From: Tissierellales bacterium
Lineage (GTDB): Bacteria > Bacillota > Clostridia > Tissierellales > JASKZW01
Length of the DNA: 14,374 bases
Direction: 5' to 3'
Assembly (NCBI GenBank): GCA_030152145.1
Contig: JASLIL010000012.1
Span: forward strand, 1 to 14,374
In this document: positions 8,268 to 14,374 of the stretch, piece by piece
Position numbering within the stretch: the stretch's first letter is position 1
How the letters are laid out: each line of letters begins with the position of its first letter
Program-made: the position numbers and the translations under genes
The notes under the pieces: model-generated
Seen by the model: the letters and a program-made list of their open reading frames with translations, nothing else
Told to the model about the DNA's origin: nothing
Database searches by the model: none

Positions 8268-8295
8268 AAAAGCCTACTTTTTGTAGGCTTTTTTT
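8268..8295 (+). terminator. Intrinsic terminator after nagE
   Basis: Stem AAAAGCCTAC (8268-8277) pairs with GTAGGCTTTT (8283-8292) around a 5-nt T loop, and the T tract continues to 8295. It starts 3 nt after the nagE stop. Only 15 nt separate it from the next start codon at 8311, and those hold the ribosome binding site, so the next gene depends on read-through of this hairpin or on a promoter inside nagE. Confidence 0.85.
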
Positions 8296-8310
8296 CATAG
8301 GAGGGATAGG

Positions 8311-9231
8311 ATGAAGAGAATATTTGATCTTAATAGATCAGATCTAGACCATATGACCAAGGAGGAAAAGCTCTTAAGTATGGCCCTGGCAGAGGGAAGA
8401 ACCCTGGTAACAGAGGTTATAAGCTCTGTCAGACCAACACTTTGGGACATTAGTAACCCAGAGCTAGCCAAGGCCTTTGGGTCAGATTTTATACTTTTAA
8501 ACACCTACAATCTAGACAGACCCTATATAGAAGGATTGGACAAGGAGGAGGGTCTATCACCTATAGACAAGGTTAAGAAATACACAGGCCTAATGGTGGG
8601 AATAAACCTGGAACCTGTGGATCTAGAGGCTGGTGATGTAATAAATAGGCTGGATATAGATAGGGGAAGATGGGCCAGCAGGGAAAATGTAAAAAAGGCC
8701 ATAGACCAGGGGGCAGACCTGGTCCTCCTAACAGGTAATCCAGCAACAGGAGTTAAAAGCCAGAAGATAGTAGAGGCAGTAGATATGATAGCCAGGGAAT
8801 TTAAGGATCAGATAATAATAGCAGCAGGGAAGATGCACGGATCAGGTAGCCTCCTTGAGTCTGGGGAAAATATAGTAAAGAAGGAAAATGTAGATGAGTT
8901 TATAGAGACTGGTGCAGACATAATCCTCCTGCCCTGTCCAGGAACTGTACCAGGTATAGGAATAGACTATCTAAGGGAGCTGGTAGGCCATATTCACAAG
9001 AGGGGAAGGCTAGCCATGACCTCTATAGGAACCAGCCAGGAAGGGGCAGATGAAGAAACCATAAGGAGGCTGGCTATCTACGCCAAGATGACAGGAACAG
9101 ACCTTCACCACATAGGTGACTGTGGTATGCCACCAGGTATGGCCAGTCTTGAAAATATCCTGGCCTACTCTATAGCCATAAGAGGCAAGAGACATAGCTA
9201 CAGGAGAATGGCCAGATCCATAGAAAGATAG
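8311..9231 (+). CDS. Conserved TIM-barrel-like protein of unknown function, linked to nagE
   Basis: A 306-residue soluble protein with no signal peptide or membrane segment. From memory it resembles a conserved, uncharacterised Firmicutes family (DUF7916, I believe) whose members are variously annotated as PEP phosphonomutase-like or haloacid dehalogenase-like and often lie beside PTS genes; I could not check this. The sequence shows alternating beta strands and helices as in a (beta/alpha)8 barrel: SDFILLNTY (58-66), GLMVGINLEP (93-102), GADLVLLTGNPATG (134-147), IIIAAGKMHGSG (168-179), GADIILLPCPGTVPG (201-215) and LHHIGDCGMPPGM (265-277). The Gly-rich loops GNPATG, PCPGTVPG and GDCGMPPG are likely substrate or phosphate sites. 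It is not a HAD phosphatase, as no DxDxT motif is present. The ATG at 8311 has AGGAGGG at 8299-8305. Its place behind nagE suggests a role in amino-sugar metabolism or its control, but this is inference. Confidence 0.85.
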   Translation: MKRIFDLNRSDLDHMTKEEKLLSMALAEGRTLVTEVISSVRPTLWDISNPELAKAFGSDFILLNTYNLDRPYIEGLDKEEGLSPIDKVKKYTGLMVGINLEPVDLEAGDVINRLDIDRGRWASRENVKKAIDQGADLVLLTGNPATGVKSQKIVEAVDMIAREFKDQIIIAAGKMHGSGSLLESGENIVKKENVDEFIETGADIILLPCPGTVPGIGIDYLRELVGHIHKRGRLAMTSIGTSQEGADEETIRRLAIYAKMTGTDLHHIGDCGMPPGMASLENILAYSIAIRGKRHSYRRMARSIER

Positions 9232-9260
9232 GGTAATAGCTATATTTTTTCTTGGGACTC

Positions 9261-9292
9261 TTGTGGAAAGAAGTGGCCTCTTTCTATATAAT
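9261..9292 (+). promoter_or_regulatory. Probable promoter of the ABC-F/thioesterase unit, with inner dyad
   Basis: TTGTGG (9261-9266) may be the -35, with TATATA (9285-9290, 18-nt spacer) or TATAAT (9287-9292, 20-nt spacer) as the -10. The spacer holds an inverted repeat, GAAAG-A-AG (9266-9273) against CTCTTTC (9278-9284) with a TGGC loop and one unpaired A. It has no T run and so is not a terminator; an operator is possible. The gap from 9232 to 9323 shows nothing else clear, and no strong terminator for the gene upstream. Confidence 0.45.
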
Positions 9293-9323
9293 AGGTATAT
9301 AAAGAAGATTAGGAAGTGAACAG

Positions 9324-11195
9324 ATGAATTTGATAACATTGGAAAATATATCTAAGGCCTATGGGCAAAAAGTACTCCTAGATAGAGTGGATTTAAGTAT
9401 AAATGAAAGGGACAAGATAGGTCTTATAGGCTTAAATGGCAGTGGTAAGACCACCCTCTTAAAGATAATAGCAGGCATAAAAGAGCCAGACAGTGGCCAG
9501 CTAGTGGAAAATGGCAGGCCCAGCATAGAGTATCTGCCCCAGGTAACAGACTTTAAAGATGACCTAACAGTTATAGAACAGGTATTTAGGGGAAACTCAG
9601 AAAATATAAGGCTGGTTAGACGCTATGAGGAGGCCCTAAACAGGGATAAGCCAGATTCAGAAGAAATTTTAAGGCTAACCGAAGAAATGGACAAGGCCAA
9701 TGCCTGGGAACTGGAAGCCGAGGCAAAGACTATCCTAACAAAGCTAGGCATAAGGGATTTTAAGGCTAAAATAGGCAGCCTATCAGGAGGGCAAAAGAGA
9801 AGAATATCTCTAGCATCCAGCCTTATAAACCCTTCAGACCTACTAATACTAGATGAGCCTACTAACCACATAGATGACCTGACCATAGAGTGGCTAGAGG
9901 AATACCTAAAGGCTAGAAAGTCTGCAATCTTGATGATTACCCATGACAGATACTTTCTAGACAAGGTAACAGACAGGATATTTGAGCTAGACAGAGGCAA
10001 GATCTATAGCTACGAGGGAAACTACAACTACTACCTAGAAAAGAAGGTGGAAAGAGAGGAATCCCTAATAGCCAGTGAAAGAAAGAGAAAGTCTCTCTAC
10101 AGACAGGAGTTGGCCTGGGTTAAAAGAGGCGTTAGGGCCAGGGGAACCAAGCAGAAGGCCAGACTTGAGAGATTTGAAGAACTTAAGGAATCAAAGCTAG
10201 GCCCAGAAAGAGAGGAACTGGACATATCTATATCAGGCCAGAGGCTGGGAAAAAAGATTATAGAACTAGATAAGATATCCAAATCCTTTGGGAACAAGAA
10301 GATCATAGACAGCTTTAGCTACACCCTCTTAAGAGATGACAGAATAGGAATCTTAGGCAAGAATGGAGCTGGGAAATCCACCCTCTTAAACATAATTGGA
10401 GGAAGAATAGAGCCAGACTCTGGAAGCATAGACCTAGGGGAAACTGTAAGAATAGGCTACTTTTCTCAGGAAACAGACCATATGGACAAGGATATGAGAG
10501 CCATAGAGTATGTAGAGGAATCCCAGGAGTGGATAGAAACCTCAGACGGAACCAGGATAACAGCAGCCAAGATGATGGAGCGTTTTCTCTTTACAAAAGA
10601 TGAGCAGTGGATTAGGATAGCTGACCTATCTGGTGGGGAAAAAAGAAGATTAAATCTATTGAAAATGTTAATGACAGGACCAAATGTTCTTCTACTAGAC
10701 GAGCCTACCAACGACCTTGACATAAAGACTCTGGCAGTCCTAGAAGAATATATAGATGAGTTTACAGGACCAGTTCTAATAGTATCCCATGACAGATATT
10801 TACTAGATAAGATAGCAGACAAGGTGTTTGTATTTGAAGGTCAGGGAAAAATAGAGGAGTATACAGGAAACTACTCTTTCTTTAGGGAGAAATACGGTAA
10901 GTATGAAGAAGACAAGAAAGTAGTCAAGAAGGCCAAACCCAAAGAAAAGCCAAGAAATAGAAAGTTAAAGCTATCCTACAAGGAAGAAAAAGAATGGGAG
11001 ACCATAGATGAAGATATAGCTAGGCTTGAAGAAGGTATAAAAGACCTGGAAGAAGCCATGCTAGAATGGGCAACAGACTATGTAAAGCTTCAGGAACTGG
11101 GGGAAAAGAAGGAGGACCTAGAAGGTCAGCTAGAAGATAAAATGGACAGATGGCTATACTTGTCAGAGCTTCTTGAAAAAATAGAAAATCAATAG
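9324..11195 (+). CDS. uup: ABC-F ATPase, Uup/YfmR type
   Basis: Soluble ABC-F protein with two ATPase domains and no membrane part; the family acts on ribosomes. First domain: Walker A GLNGSGKTT (36-44), signature LSGGQ (153-157), Walker B LLILDEPTNHID (173-184), and THD at 206-208. The linker (about 240-300) is charged, as in the P-site tRNA interaction motif, with WVKRGVRARGTKQKAR (265-280). Second domain: GKNGAGKST (345-353), LSGGE (435-439), LLLDEPTNDLD (456-466) and SHD at 488-490. A Lys-rich hinge (531-549) leads to a C-terminal coiled-coil domain (about 550-620), which marks the Uup/YfmR subfamily rather than EttA or the antibiotic-resistance groups. At 623 residues the length is normal. 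In Bacillus, YfmR has been linked to relief of ribosome stalling together with EF-P; whether this holds here is inference. The ATG at 9324 has AGGAAGTGA at 9311-9319. The thioesterase follows 10 nt after the stop. Confidence 0.93.
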   Translation: MNLITLENISKAYGQKVLLDRVDLSINERDKIGLIGLNGSGKTTLLKIIAGIKEPDSGQLVENGRPSIEYLPQVTDFKDDLTVIEQVFRGNSENIRLVRRYEEALNRDKPDSEEILRLTEEMDKANAWELEAEAKTILTKLGIRDFKAKIGSLSGGQKRRISLASSLINPSDLLILDEPTNHIDDLTIEWLEEYLKARKSAILMITHDRYFLDKVTDRIFELDRGKIYSYEGNYNYYLEKKVEREESLIASERKRKSLYRQELAWVKRGVRARGTKQKARLERFEELKESKLGPEREELDISISGQRLGKKIIELDKISKSFGNKKIIDSFSYTLLRDDRIGILGKNGAGKSTLLNIIGGRIEPDSGSIDLGETVRIGYFSQETDHMDKDMRAIEYVEESQEWIETSDGTRITAAKMMERFLFTKDEQWIRIADLSGGEKRRLNLLKMLMTGPNVLLLDEPTNDLDIKTLAVLEEYIDEFTGPVLIVSHDRYLLDKIADKVFVFEGQGKIEEYTGNYSFFREKYGKYEEDKKVVKKAKPKEKPRNRKLKLSYKEEKEWETIDEDIARLEEGIKDLEEAMLEWATDYVKLQELGEKKEDLEGQLEDKMDRWLYLSELLEKIENQ

Positions 11196-11205
11196 GAGTG
11201 ATAGG

Positions 11206-11616
11206 ATGGAATCAAGATCACTTATAAAGACTAGATACAATGAAACAGATCAGATGGGTATAATCTACCATGGAAATTACTTTAACTGGTTTGATATAGG
11301 AAGAATGGACTTTCTGGAGAAGATAGGCATAGACTATAAAAGTCTAGAGGAAAGACAGATTTTAATACCAATAATAGACGTCTACTGCCAGTACCTGAAG
11401 CCTGTAAAATATCCCTATGAAATAAGTATAGTAACAAGACTTGAGAAACTAAAGGGCATAAGGGTATTTTTCAGCTACGAAATCTACTACAAGGAAGAGC
11501 TTCTAGCCAAGGGAAAGACCACCAACTCCTTTATAGATGAGAAACTAGAACCTATAAATATGAGAAGGAAGCACCCAGATCTTTGGGAGAAACTAGAAAA
11601 ATCCCTAGCCCTATAA
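11206..11616 (+). CDS. Acyl-CoA thioesterase, hotdog fold (YbgC/4HBT family)
   Basis: A 136-residue single hotdog-domain protein, expected to hydrolyse acyl-CoA thioesters in the cytoplasm; the substrate cannot be told. The N-terminal signature TRYNETDQMGIIYHGNYFNW (9-28) holds the likely catalytic aspartate D15 and the YHGNY turn typical of the 4-hydroxybenzoyl-CoA thioesterase/YbgC group. The central helix FDIGRMDFLEKIG (29-41) and the later beta strands (about 47-110) fit the fold. The ATG at 11206 follows the upstream stop by 10 nt, with AGGAGTGA (11194-11201) overlapping that stop, so it is translated from the ABC-F mRNA. Its stop codon touches the bidirectional terminator shared with the convergent selenoprotein gene. 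The link to the ABC-F protein looks like shared transcription rather than a shared pathway. Confidence 0.9.
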   Translation: MESRSLIKTRYNETDQMGIIYHGNYFNWFDIGRMDFLEKIGIDYKSLEERQILIPIIDVYCQYLKPVKYPYEISIVTRLEKLKGIRVFFSYEIYYKEELLAKGKTTNSFIDEKLEPINMRRKHPDLWEKLEKSLAL

Positions 11617-11653
11617 AGTAAAAATGCTGGCAACTAGCCAGCATTTTTACTTT
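11615..11653. terminator. Bidirectional terminator between convergent genes
   Basis: Left arm GTAAAAATGCTGGC (11618-11631) and right arm GCCAGCATTTTTAC (11637-11650) pair perfectly around a 5-nt loop, AACTA. Three further A-T pairs extend the stem to 11615 and 11653. Each strand ends in a T tract within the arm, so it can stop transcripts from both sides. The plus-strand thioesterase stop TAA (11614-11616) overlaps its foot, and the minus-strand selenoprotein stop TAG (11636-11634) lies in its loop. Confidence 0.88.
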
Positions 11654-12380
11654 GTCTTATATACTTAAACTTAGATTTTCTAAGCTCCTCATCTCCACCA
11701 TCCAGGGAAAACTCCAGAAGTTCCCTTAGGACATCCTTCTGCCTACTATAGTCATAGGCATTTCCAAAGGTCTTACCTAAGGGGGCGATCATATGAAGCA
11801 TCCTAGGAGGCCTAACCCTTTCAGCCACCTTGGGAAGGTGCATGATGGAAGCCGTTCTAATCCCTCTTTTCTCAGCTTCTTTCTGTATCAATCCTACAGA
11901 TTGATGACAGATATATCAGCCAGGTGAAAGCAGCAATATATCCACTCCATCCTCCAAAAGCATATCCATCATCTGAGGTATGGACCTATTTACAAGTAAA
12001 TCAACTCTCGGAATATAGCCCATAAGGCCAAAGTGTCTAGGGGCCAGTTCAGCTATAAAACCCTCTGACTCCAGGTCCCTTAAGATCTCCAGAGGGAAAA
12101 CACAATTTATATCCTTAAGGGCATCAGCCTTATCATAGTGGTCATGACTAATAGTTAGGTCACTATTAAGACTATCCCTGGGAATAAGTCTAAAACTATG
12201 GTCCCCCTTAAGATTAAAGGGCCTATCAGACCTTAAGTGGACACCAGAGGTACTTATAAAAGCCACCCTAGACTCAGAAAGTGGCTTTTTAACCTTAGCT
12301 ATTGAAGGTGGACTATCATTTTTTTTAACCATATATTCAGCAATTTTGCCTATTATTCTTTGCTTTAAAGCTAGAGACAT
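11634..12380 (-). CDS. Selenoprotein of the glycine/D-proline reductase selenoprotein B (GrdB/PrdB) family
   Basis: Read from ATG at 12380-12378 to TAG at 11636-11634, the frame is open for 248 residues apart from one TGA at 11918-11916, read here as selenocysteine, U155. If TGA were stop, the product would break in mid-domain between SPG (152-154) and YICHQSVG (156-163). The continuing frame has the same coding character, and a SECIS hairpin follows the TGA. The UxxC pair (U155, C158) is a redox motif like CxxC. Upstream motifs TSGVHL (44-49), GDHSFRLIP (59-67), LTISHDHYD (75-83), INCVFPLE (91-98) and HFGLMGYIP (116-124) fit this reductase family. No prdA, grdA or proline racemase gene lies nearby, so its own substrate is unknown; a stand-alone thiol/selenol oxidoreductase is likelier than a full amino-acid reductase. 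Ribosome binding site GAAAGGAGA (12397-12389) is spaced 8 nt. Third positions are T-rich, unlike the plus-strand neighbours. Confidence 0.9.
11883..11910 (-). promoter_or_regulatory. Bacterial SECIS element of the selenoprotein mRNA
   Basis: On the minus-strand RNA, starting 5 nt after the UGA (11918-11916), CUGU then a bulged C, then AUCAAUC form the 5' arm. The loop is UGUAG (11898-11894), and GAUUGAU plus ACAG form the 3' arm. This is an 11-bp stem with a single bulge; the loop has G as its second base and lies 17 nt after the UGA. In known bacterial SECIS elements the hairpin lies just downstream of UGA with a G among the first loop bases, which SelB contacts. The element is inside the coding region, as expected. 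Confidence 0.82.
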
Positions 12381-12412
12381 AAAATCAATCTCCTTTCATC
12401 TTACTCTTATAT

Positions 12413-12441
12413 ATAATACCCAAAGGATATGACATATACAA
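12413..12441 (-). promoter_or_regulatory. Promoter of the selenoprotein gene
   Basis: Read on the minus strand, TTGTAT (12441-12436) and TATTAT (12418-12413) are separated by exactly 17 nt. The -10 matches the consensus in five of six positions and the -35 in three. Transcription would start near 12406, leaving a leader of about 25 nt with GAAAGGAGA before the ATG. Confidence 0.55.
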
Positions 12442-12468
12442 GAAAATTTATAAAATATGGCCCTCATA

Positions 12469-12477
12469 TGTTACAAT
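12469..12477 (+). promoter_or_regulatory. Extended -10 promoter of the GrpB-RlmCD gene
   Basis: TGTTACAAT is an extended -10 element (TGnTATAAT) with one mismatch. The -35 region is weak. Transcription would start near 12484, giving a short leader of about 13 nt with GAGGTGA (12486-12492) before the ATG at 12497. It is divergent from the selenoprotein promoter; the two share a 116-nt gap. Confidence 0.5.
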
Positions 12478-12496
12478 TTACTTAAGAGGTGATCTT

Positions 12497-14374
12497 ATGG
12501 ACGGTGTAGAAAAAGGCCAGGTAAGACTGGAGGAGTATAGGGAAGAATGGAAGGAAGTCTTTCTTAAGGAAAGGCAGAAGCTAGAAAAAATAGAAGGCAT
12601 AGGATCTATAGAGCACATAGGCAGCACCAATATAGAAGGCTTGATTTCTAAGCCAATAGTAGACATAGCTTTCCTCATAGAAGAAGAGGAAAAACTAATA
12701 GAAGATCTTCAAAAGCTTGGCTATGAGTACAGAGGAGACGGGGGAGTGGAAGCTAGGTTTTTCTTTCTTAAAAGCCAGGAGGAAAAAAGCATAGTTCATC
12801 TACATGGCTACAGGAAAGGAGACCAAAACTACCTAGACCAGCTAAGATTCAGAGACTATTTAAGACAGTCAGAGGAGGCAAGGCTAGAATACGAGAAATT
12901 AAAATTAAAACTCTATGCCCGCTTCAAAGATGACAGGAAAATGTATACTTTAGGAAAGGCTTTTTTTATAAAGTTAATATTAAACAAGGCCAGAAGGCTG
13001 GAAAGCCTTAAGGGTCCAGAAGAAAAGGAGATTAAGGAGATAGACATGAAACCAGTGGAAAAAAACCAACTAGTTAGAGGAAAAGTAGTAGATATAAGCC
13101 ATGAAGGCAAGGCAGTAGTTAAAATAGATGGCTATACCGTATTTACAGATGGGGGAATACCTGGAGATACAGTAGACCTTAGAATAAAAAAGGCCAAGAA
13201 GAACTTTGGCCTAGGAAAGACAGAAAAAATAGTCTTTAAATCAGACCAGAGGATAAGGTCTAATTGCAGCTACTCAGACAGATGTGGAGGCTGTCAGCTT
13301 CAGGAAATGGACTACCAGGCCCAACTAGACTATAAAAAGGCAAAGATAGAATCAGACCTATATAAATTTGCAGAAATACTACACCCACAGATAGAAGACA
13401 CCATAGGCATGGAAGAACCCTTTAACTACAGAAACAATGTTCAAATACCTGTAGGAGACTTTGAAGGAAAGCCAATAATTGGCTACTTTAAGAAGGGAAG
13501 CAACTCTATAGTAGACATAGACAAGTGTGTAATTGGGGATAGACTGGCAGATCAGGTTATAGAAGTAGTTAGGGACTTTATGGAAAGATATTCTATAAGA
13601 GGCTACAACCCAAGGCAGCACAAGGGTATCATAAGGCACATTGTCGTAAGAACCAACTACAAAAAGGAAGCTATGGTAGTTATAGTAACAAATAGTAAGA
13701 AGTTAGAAAAGGCAGAAGTTCTTCTAGAAATGCTAAAGGAAAGAGTAGAGGGACTGGTAAGCCTAGTTCATAATATAAATATGGAAAAAACCAACCTAAC
13801 TCTAGGATCTAAAAACATAGTTCTCTATGGAAAAGGAAAGCTAGAAGACAAGATAGGCGAATTAAAGTTTGAAATTTCACCAGAATCCTTCTTCCAAGTA
13901 AACAGAATTCAAACTGAGAAAATGTACTCTAAGGTAAAAGAATACCTGGATTTAAAGGGAAATGAAACAGTAGTAGACCTTTACTGCGGCATAGGAACAA
14001 TAGGCATGTACCTGGCAGACAGGGCCCAAAAGATTATAGGAATAGAGCTAGTGAAAGAGTCAATATTAGATGGCAGAAGAAATATGGCCCTAAACAATAT
14101 AGGCAATATGACCTTTATAGAAGGCTATGCAGAAGCAGTATTTCCAGAACTAGTAAAAGACTCTATAGAAGTAGACGCCCTAGTAGTAGACCCACCAAGG
14201 AAAGGCATGGACCAAGATCTAATAGAAGCTATAAAAGATCTAGCACCTAAAAAACTAGTTTACGTCTCCTGTAACCCAGCAACCCTAGCCAGAGACCTAA
14301 AAGATTTAAAATCAGTCTACAAAATAGACAAAATCCAACCCATAGACATGTTCCCCCACACAATCCATGTGGAG
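12497..14374 (+). CDS. rlmCD: GrpB-family domain fused to 23S rRNA uracil-5-methyltransferase (RlmCD/TrmA family), 3' end cut by window
   Basis: One frame of 626 codons runs without a stop to the window edge. Residues 1-168 are a complete GrpB-family domain (nucleotidyltransferase-like, function poorly known): EEYREEW (12-18), EHIGST (39-44), SKPIVDI (51-57), HLHGY (101-105), LRFRDYLR (116-123) and EYEKLK (131-136). A charged linker (169-183) leads to a full methyltransferase. It has a TRAM-like domain (about 184-245), 4Fe-4S cysteines C257, C263, C266 and C344, SFFQVN (464-469), the SAM-binding DLYCGIGTIG (494-503), VDPPRKG (564-570), catalytic C592 in SCNPATLARDL, and FPHTIHVE ending in the probable general base E626, the last codon seen. 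Known relatives methylate U747 and/or U1939 of 23S rRNA. Few residues should be missing. The ATG at 12497 has GAGGTGA 4 nt upstream. An in-frame ATG at 13046 could also start a stand-alone methyltransferase. Confidence 0.9.
   Translation, partial: MDGVEKGQVRLEEYREEWKEVFLKERQKLEKIEGIGSIEHIGSTNIEGLISKPIVDIAFLIEEEEKLIEDLQKLGYEYRGDGGVEARFFFLKSQEEKSIVHLHGYRKGDQNYLDQLRFRDYLRQSEEARLEYEKLKLKLYARFKDDRKMYTLGKAFFIKLILNKARRLESLKGPEEKEIKEIDMKPVEKNQLVRGKVVDISHEGKAVVKIDGYTVFTDGGIPGDTVDLRIKKAKKNFGLGKTEKIVFKSDQRIRSNCSYSDRCGGCQLQEMDYQAQLDYKKAKIESDLYKFAEILHPQIEDTIGMEEPFNYRNNVQIPVGDFEGKPIIGYFKKGSNSIVDIDKCVIGDRLADQVIEVVRDFMERYSIRGYNPRQHKGIIRHIVVRTNYKKEAMVVIVTNSKKLEKAEVLLEMLKERVEGLVSLVHNINMEKTNLTLGSKNIVLYGKGKLEDKIGELKFEISPESFFQVNRIQTEKMYSKVKEYLDLKGNETVVDLYCGIGTIGMYLADRAQKIIGIELVKESILDGRRNMALNNIGNMTFIEGYAEAVFPELVKDSIEVDALVVDPPRKGMDQDLIEAIKDLAPKKLVYVSCNPATLARDLKDLKSVYKIDKIQPIDMFPHTIHVE
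13034..13048 (+). promoter_or_regulatory. Possible internal ribosome binding site and start for the methyltransferase alone
   Basis: AAGGAGA (13034-13040) lies 5 nt before an in-frame ATG (13046-13048, Met184 of the fusion). Starting there gives MKPVEKNQLVRGKV, much like the usual N-terminus of RlmCD proteins, with no GrpB part. The Shine-Dalgarno match may be chance, since it is built from Lys (AAG) and Glu (GAG) codons of a charged linker. Confidence 0.4.

Noticed and set aside
8311..9231. Haloacid dehalogenase phosphatase or PEP phosphonomutase for the gene behind nagE
   Set aside because: No DxDxT nucleophile motif of HAD enzymes and no clear phosphonomutase EDKxxPK-type motif are present, so neither name is supported.
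9229..9257. Terminator after the nagE-linked gene (AATAGCTAT followed by T residues)
   Set aside because: The palindrome has almost no loop and only 4 A/T-rich pairs, too weak to support a terminator call.
11634..12380. Two separate genes or a pseudogene in place of the selenoprotein
   Set aside because: The only interruption is a single TGA at a UxxC motif, with a SECIS hairpin right after it; the downstream piece starts only at an unsupported TTG with no ribosome binding site.

Overview
The window looks like chromosomal DNA of a low-GC anaerobic Gram-positive (Bacillota; a Clostridia/Tissierellia-type organism is my best guess). The reasons are strong AGGAGG-type ribosome binding sites, Arg coded almost only by AGA/AGG, Ile mostly by ATA, a class of glycolytic and PTS genes typical of fermenting Firmicutes, and an in-frame UGA followed by a bacterial-type SECIS hairpin, which implies selenocysteine decoding. 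The species cannot be told from the sequence alone. No tRNA, rRNA, CRISPR array, insertion sequence or prophage gene was seen, and no gene-free stretch exceeds 130 bp.

Layout. A small two-helix membrane protein of unknown function (51-428) precedes dnaE, the replicative DNA polymerase III alpha subunit (484-3957). Next comes a glycolytic pair with its own extended -10 promoter: pfkA (4027-4986) and pyk (5001-6755), closed by an intrinsic terminator. After it comes a GlcNAc-type PTS permease EIICB, nagE (6886-8265), a terminator, and then immediately a conserved TIM-barrel-like protein of unknown function (8311-9231). A further unit holds an Uup/YfmR-type ABC-F ATPase (9324-11195) and a hotdog thioesterase (11206-11616). 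It converges on a minus-strand selenoprotein of the GrdB/PrdB family (12380-11634) across one bidirectional terminator. Divergent from the selenoprotein, and running off the right edge, is an uninterrupted frame that joins a GrpB-family domain to a TrmA/RlmCD-type 23S rRNA uracil-5-methyltransferase (12497-14374).

How the genes work together. NagE would import and phosphorylate an amino sugar using PEP, and PfkA and Pyk carry out committed steps of glycolysis, with Pyk competing with the PTS for PEP. The ABC-F protein and the rRNA methyltransferase both act on the ribosome. The selenoprotein is probably a thiol/selenol redox enzyme.

Most noteworthy observations: (1) the GrpB-RlmCD fusion, which also has a good internal ribosome binding site at the domain boundary; (2) the selenoprotein, which is cut in two if UGA is read as stop, with a well-formed SECIS; (3) a reversal of third-codon-position strand composition along the window (T/G-rich on the plus strand on the left, A/C-rich on the right, and T/G-rich again in the minus-strand gene), which suggests that replication forks converge near 6-7.5 kb or that an old rearrangement lies there; (4) the uncharacterised partner gene of nagE, which lies behind a terminator with no room for its own promoter.
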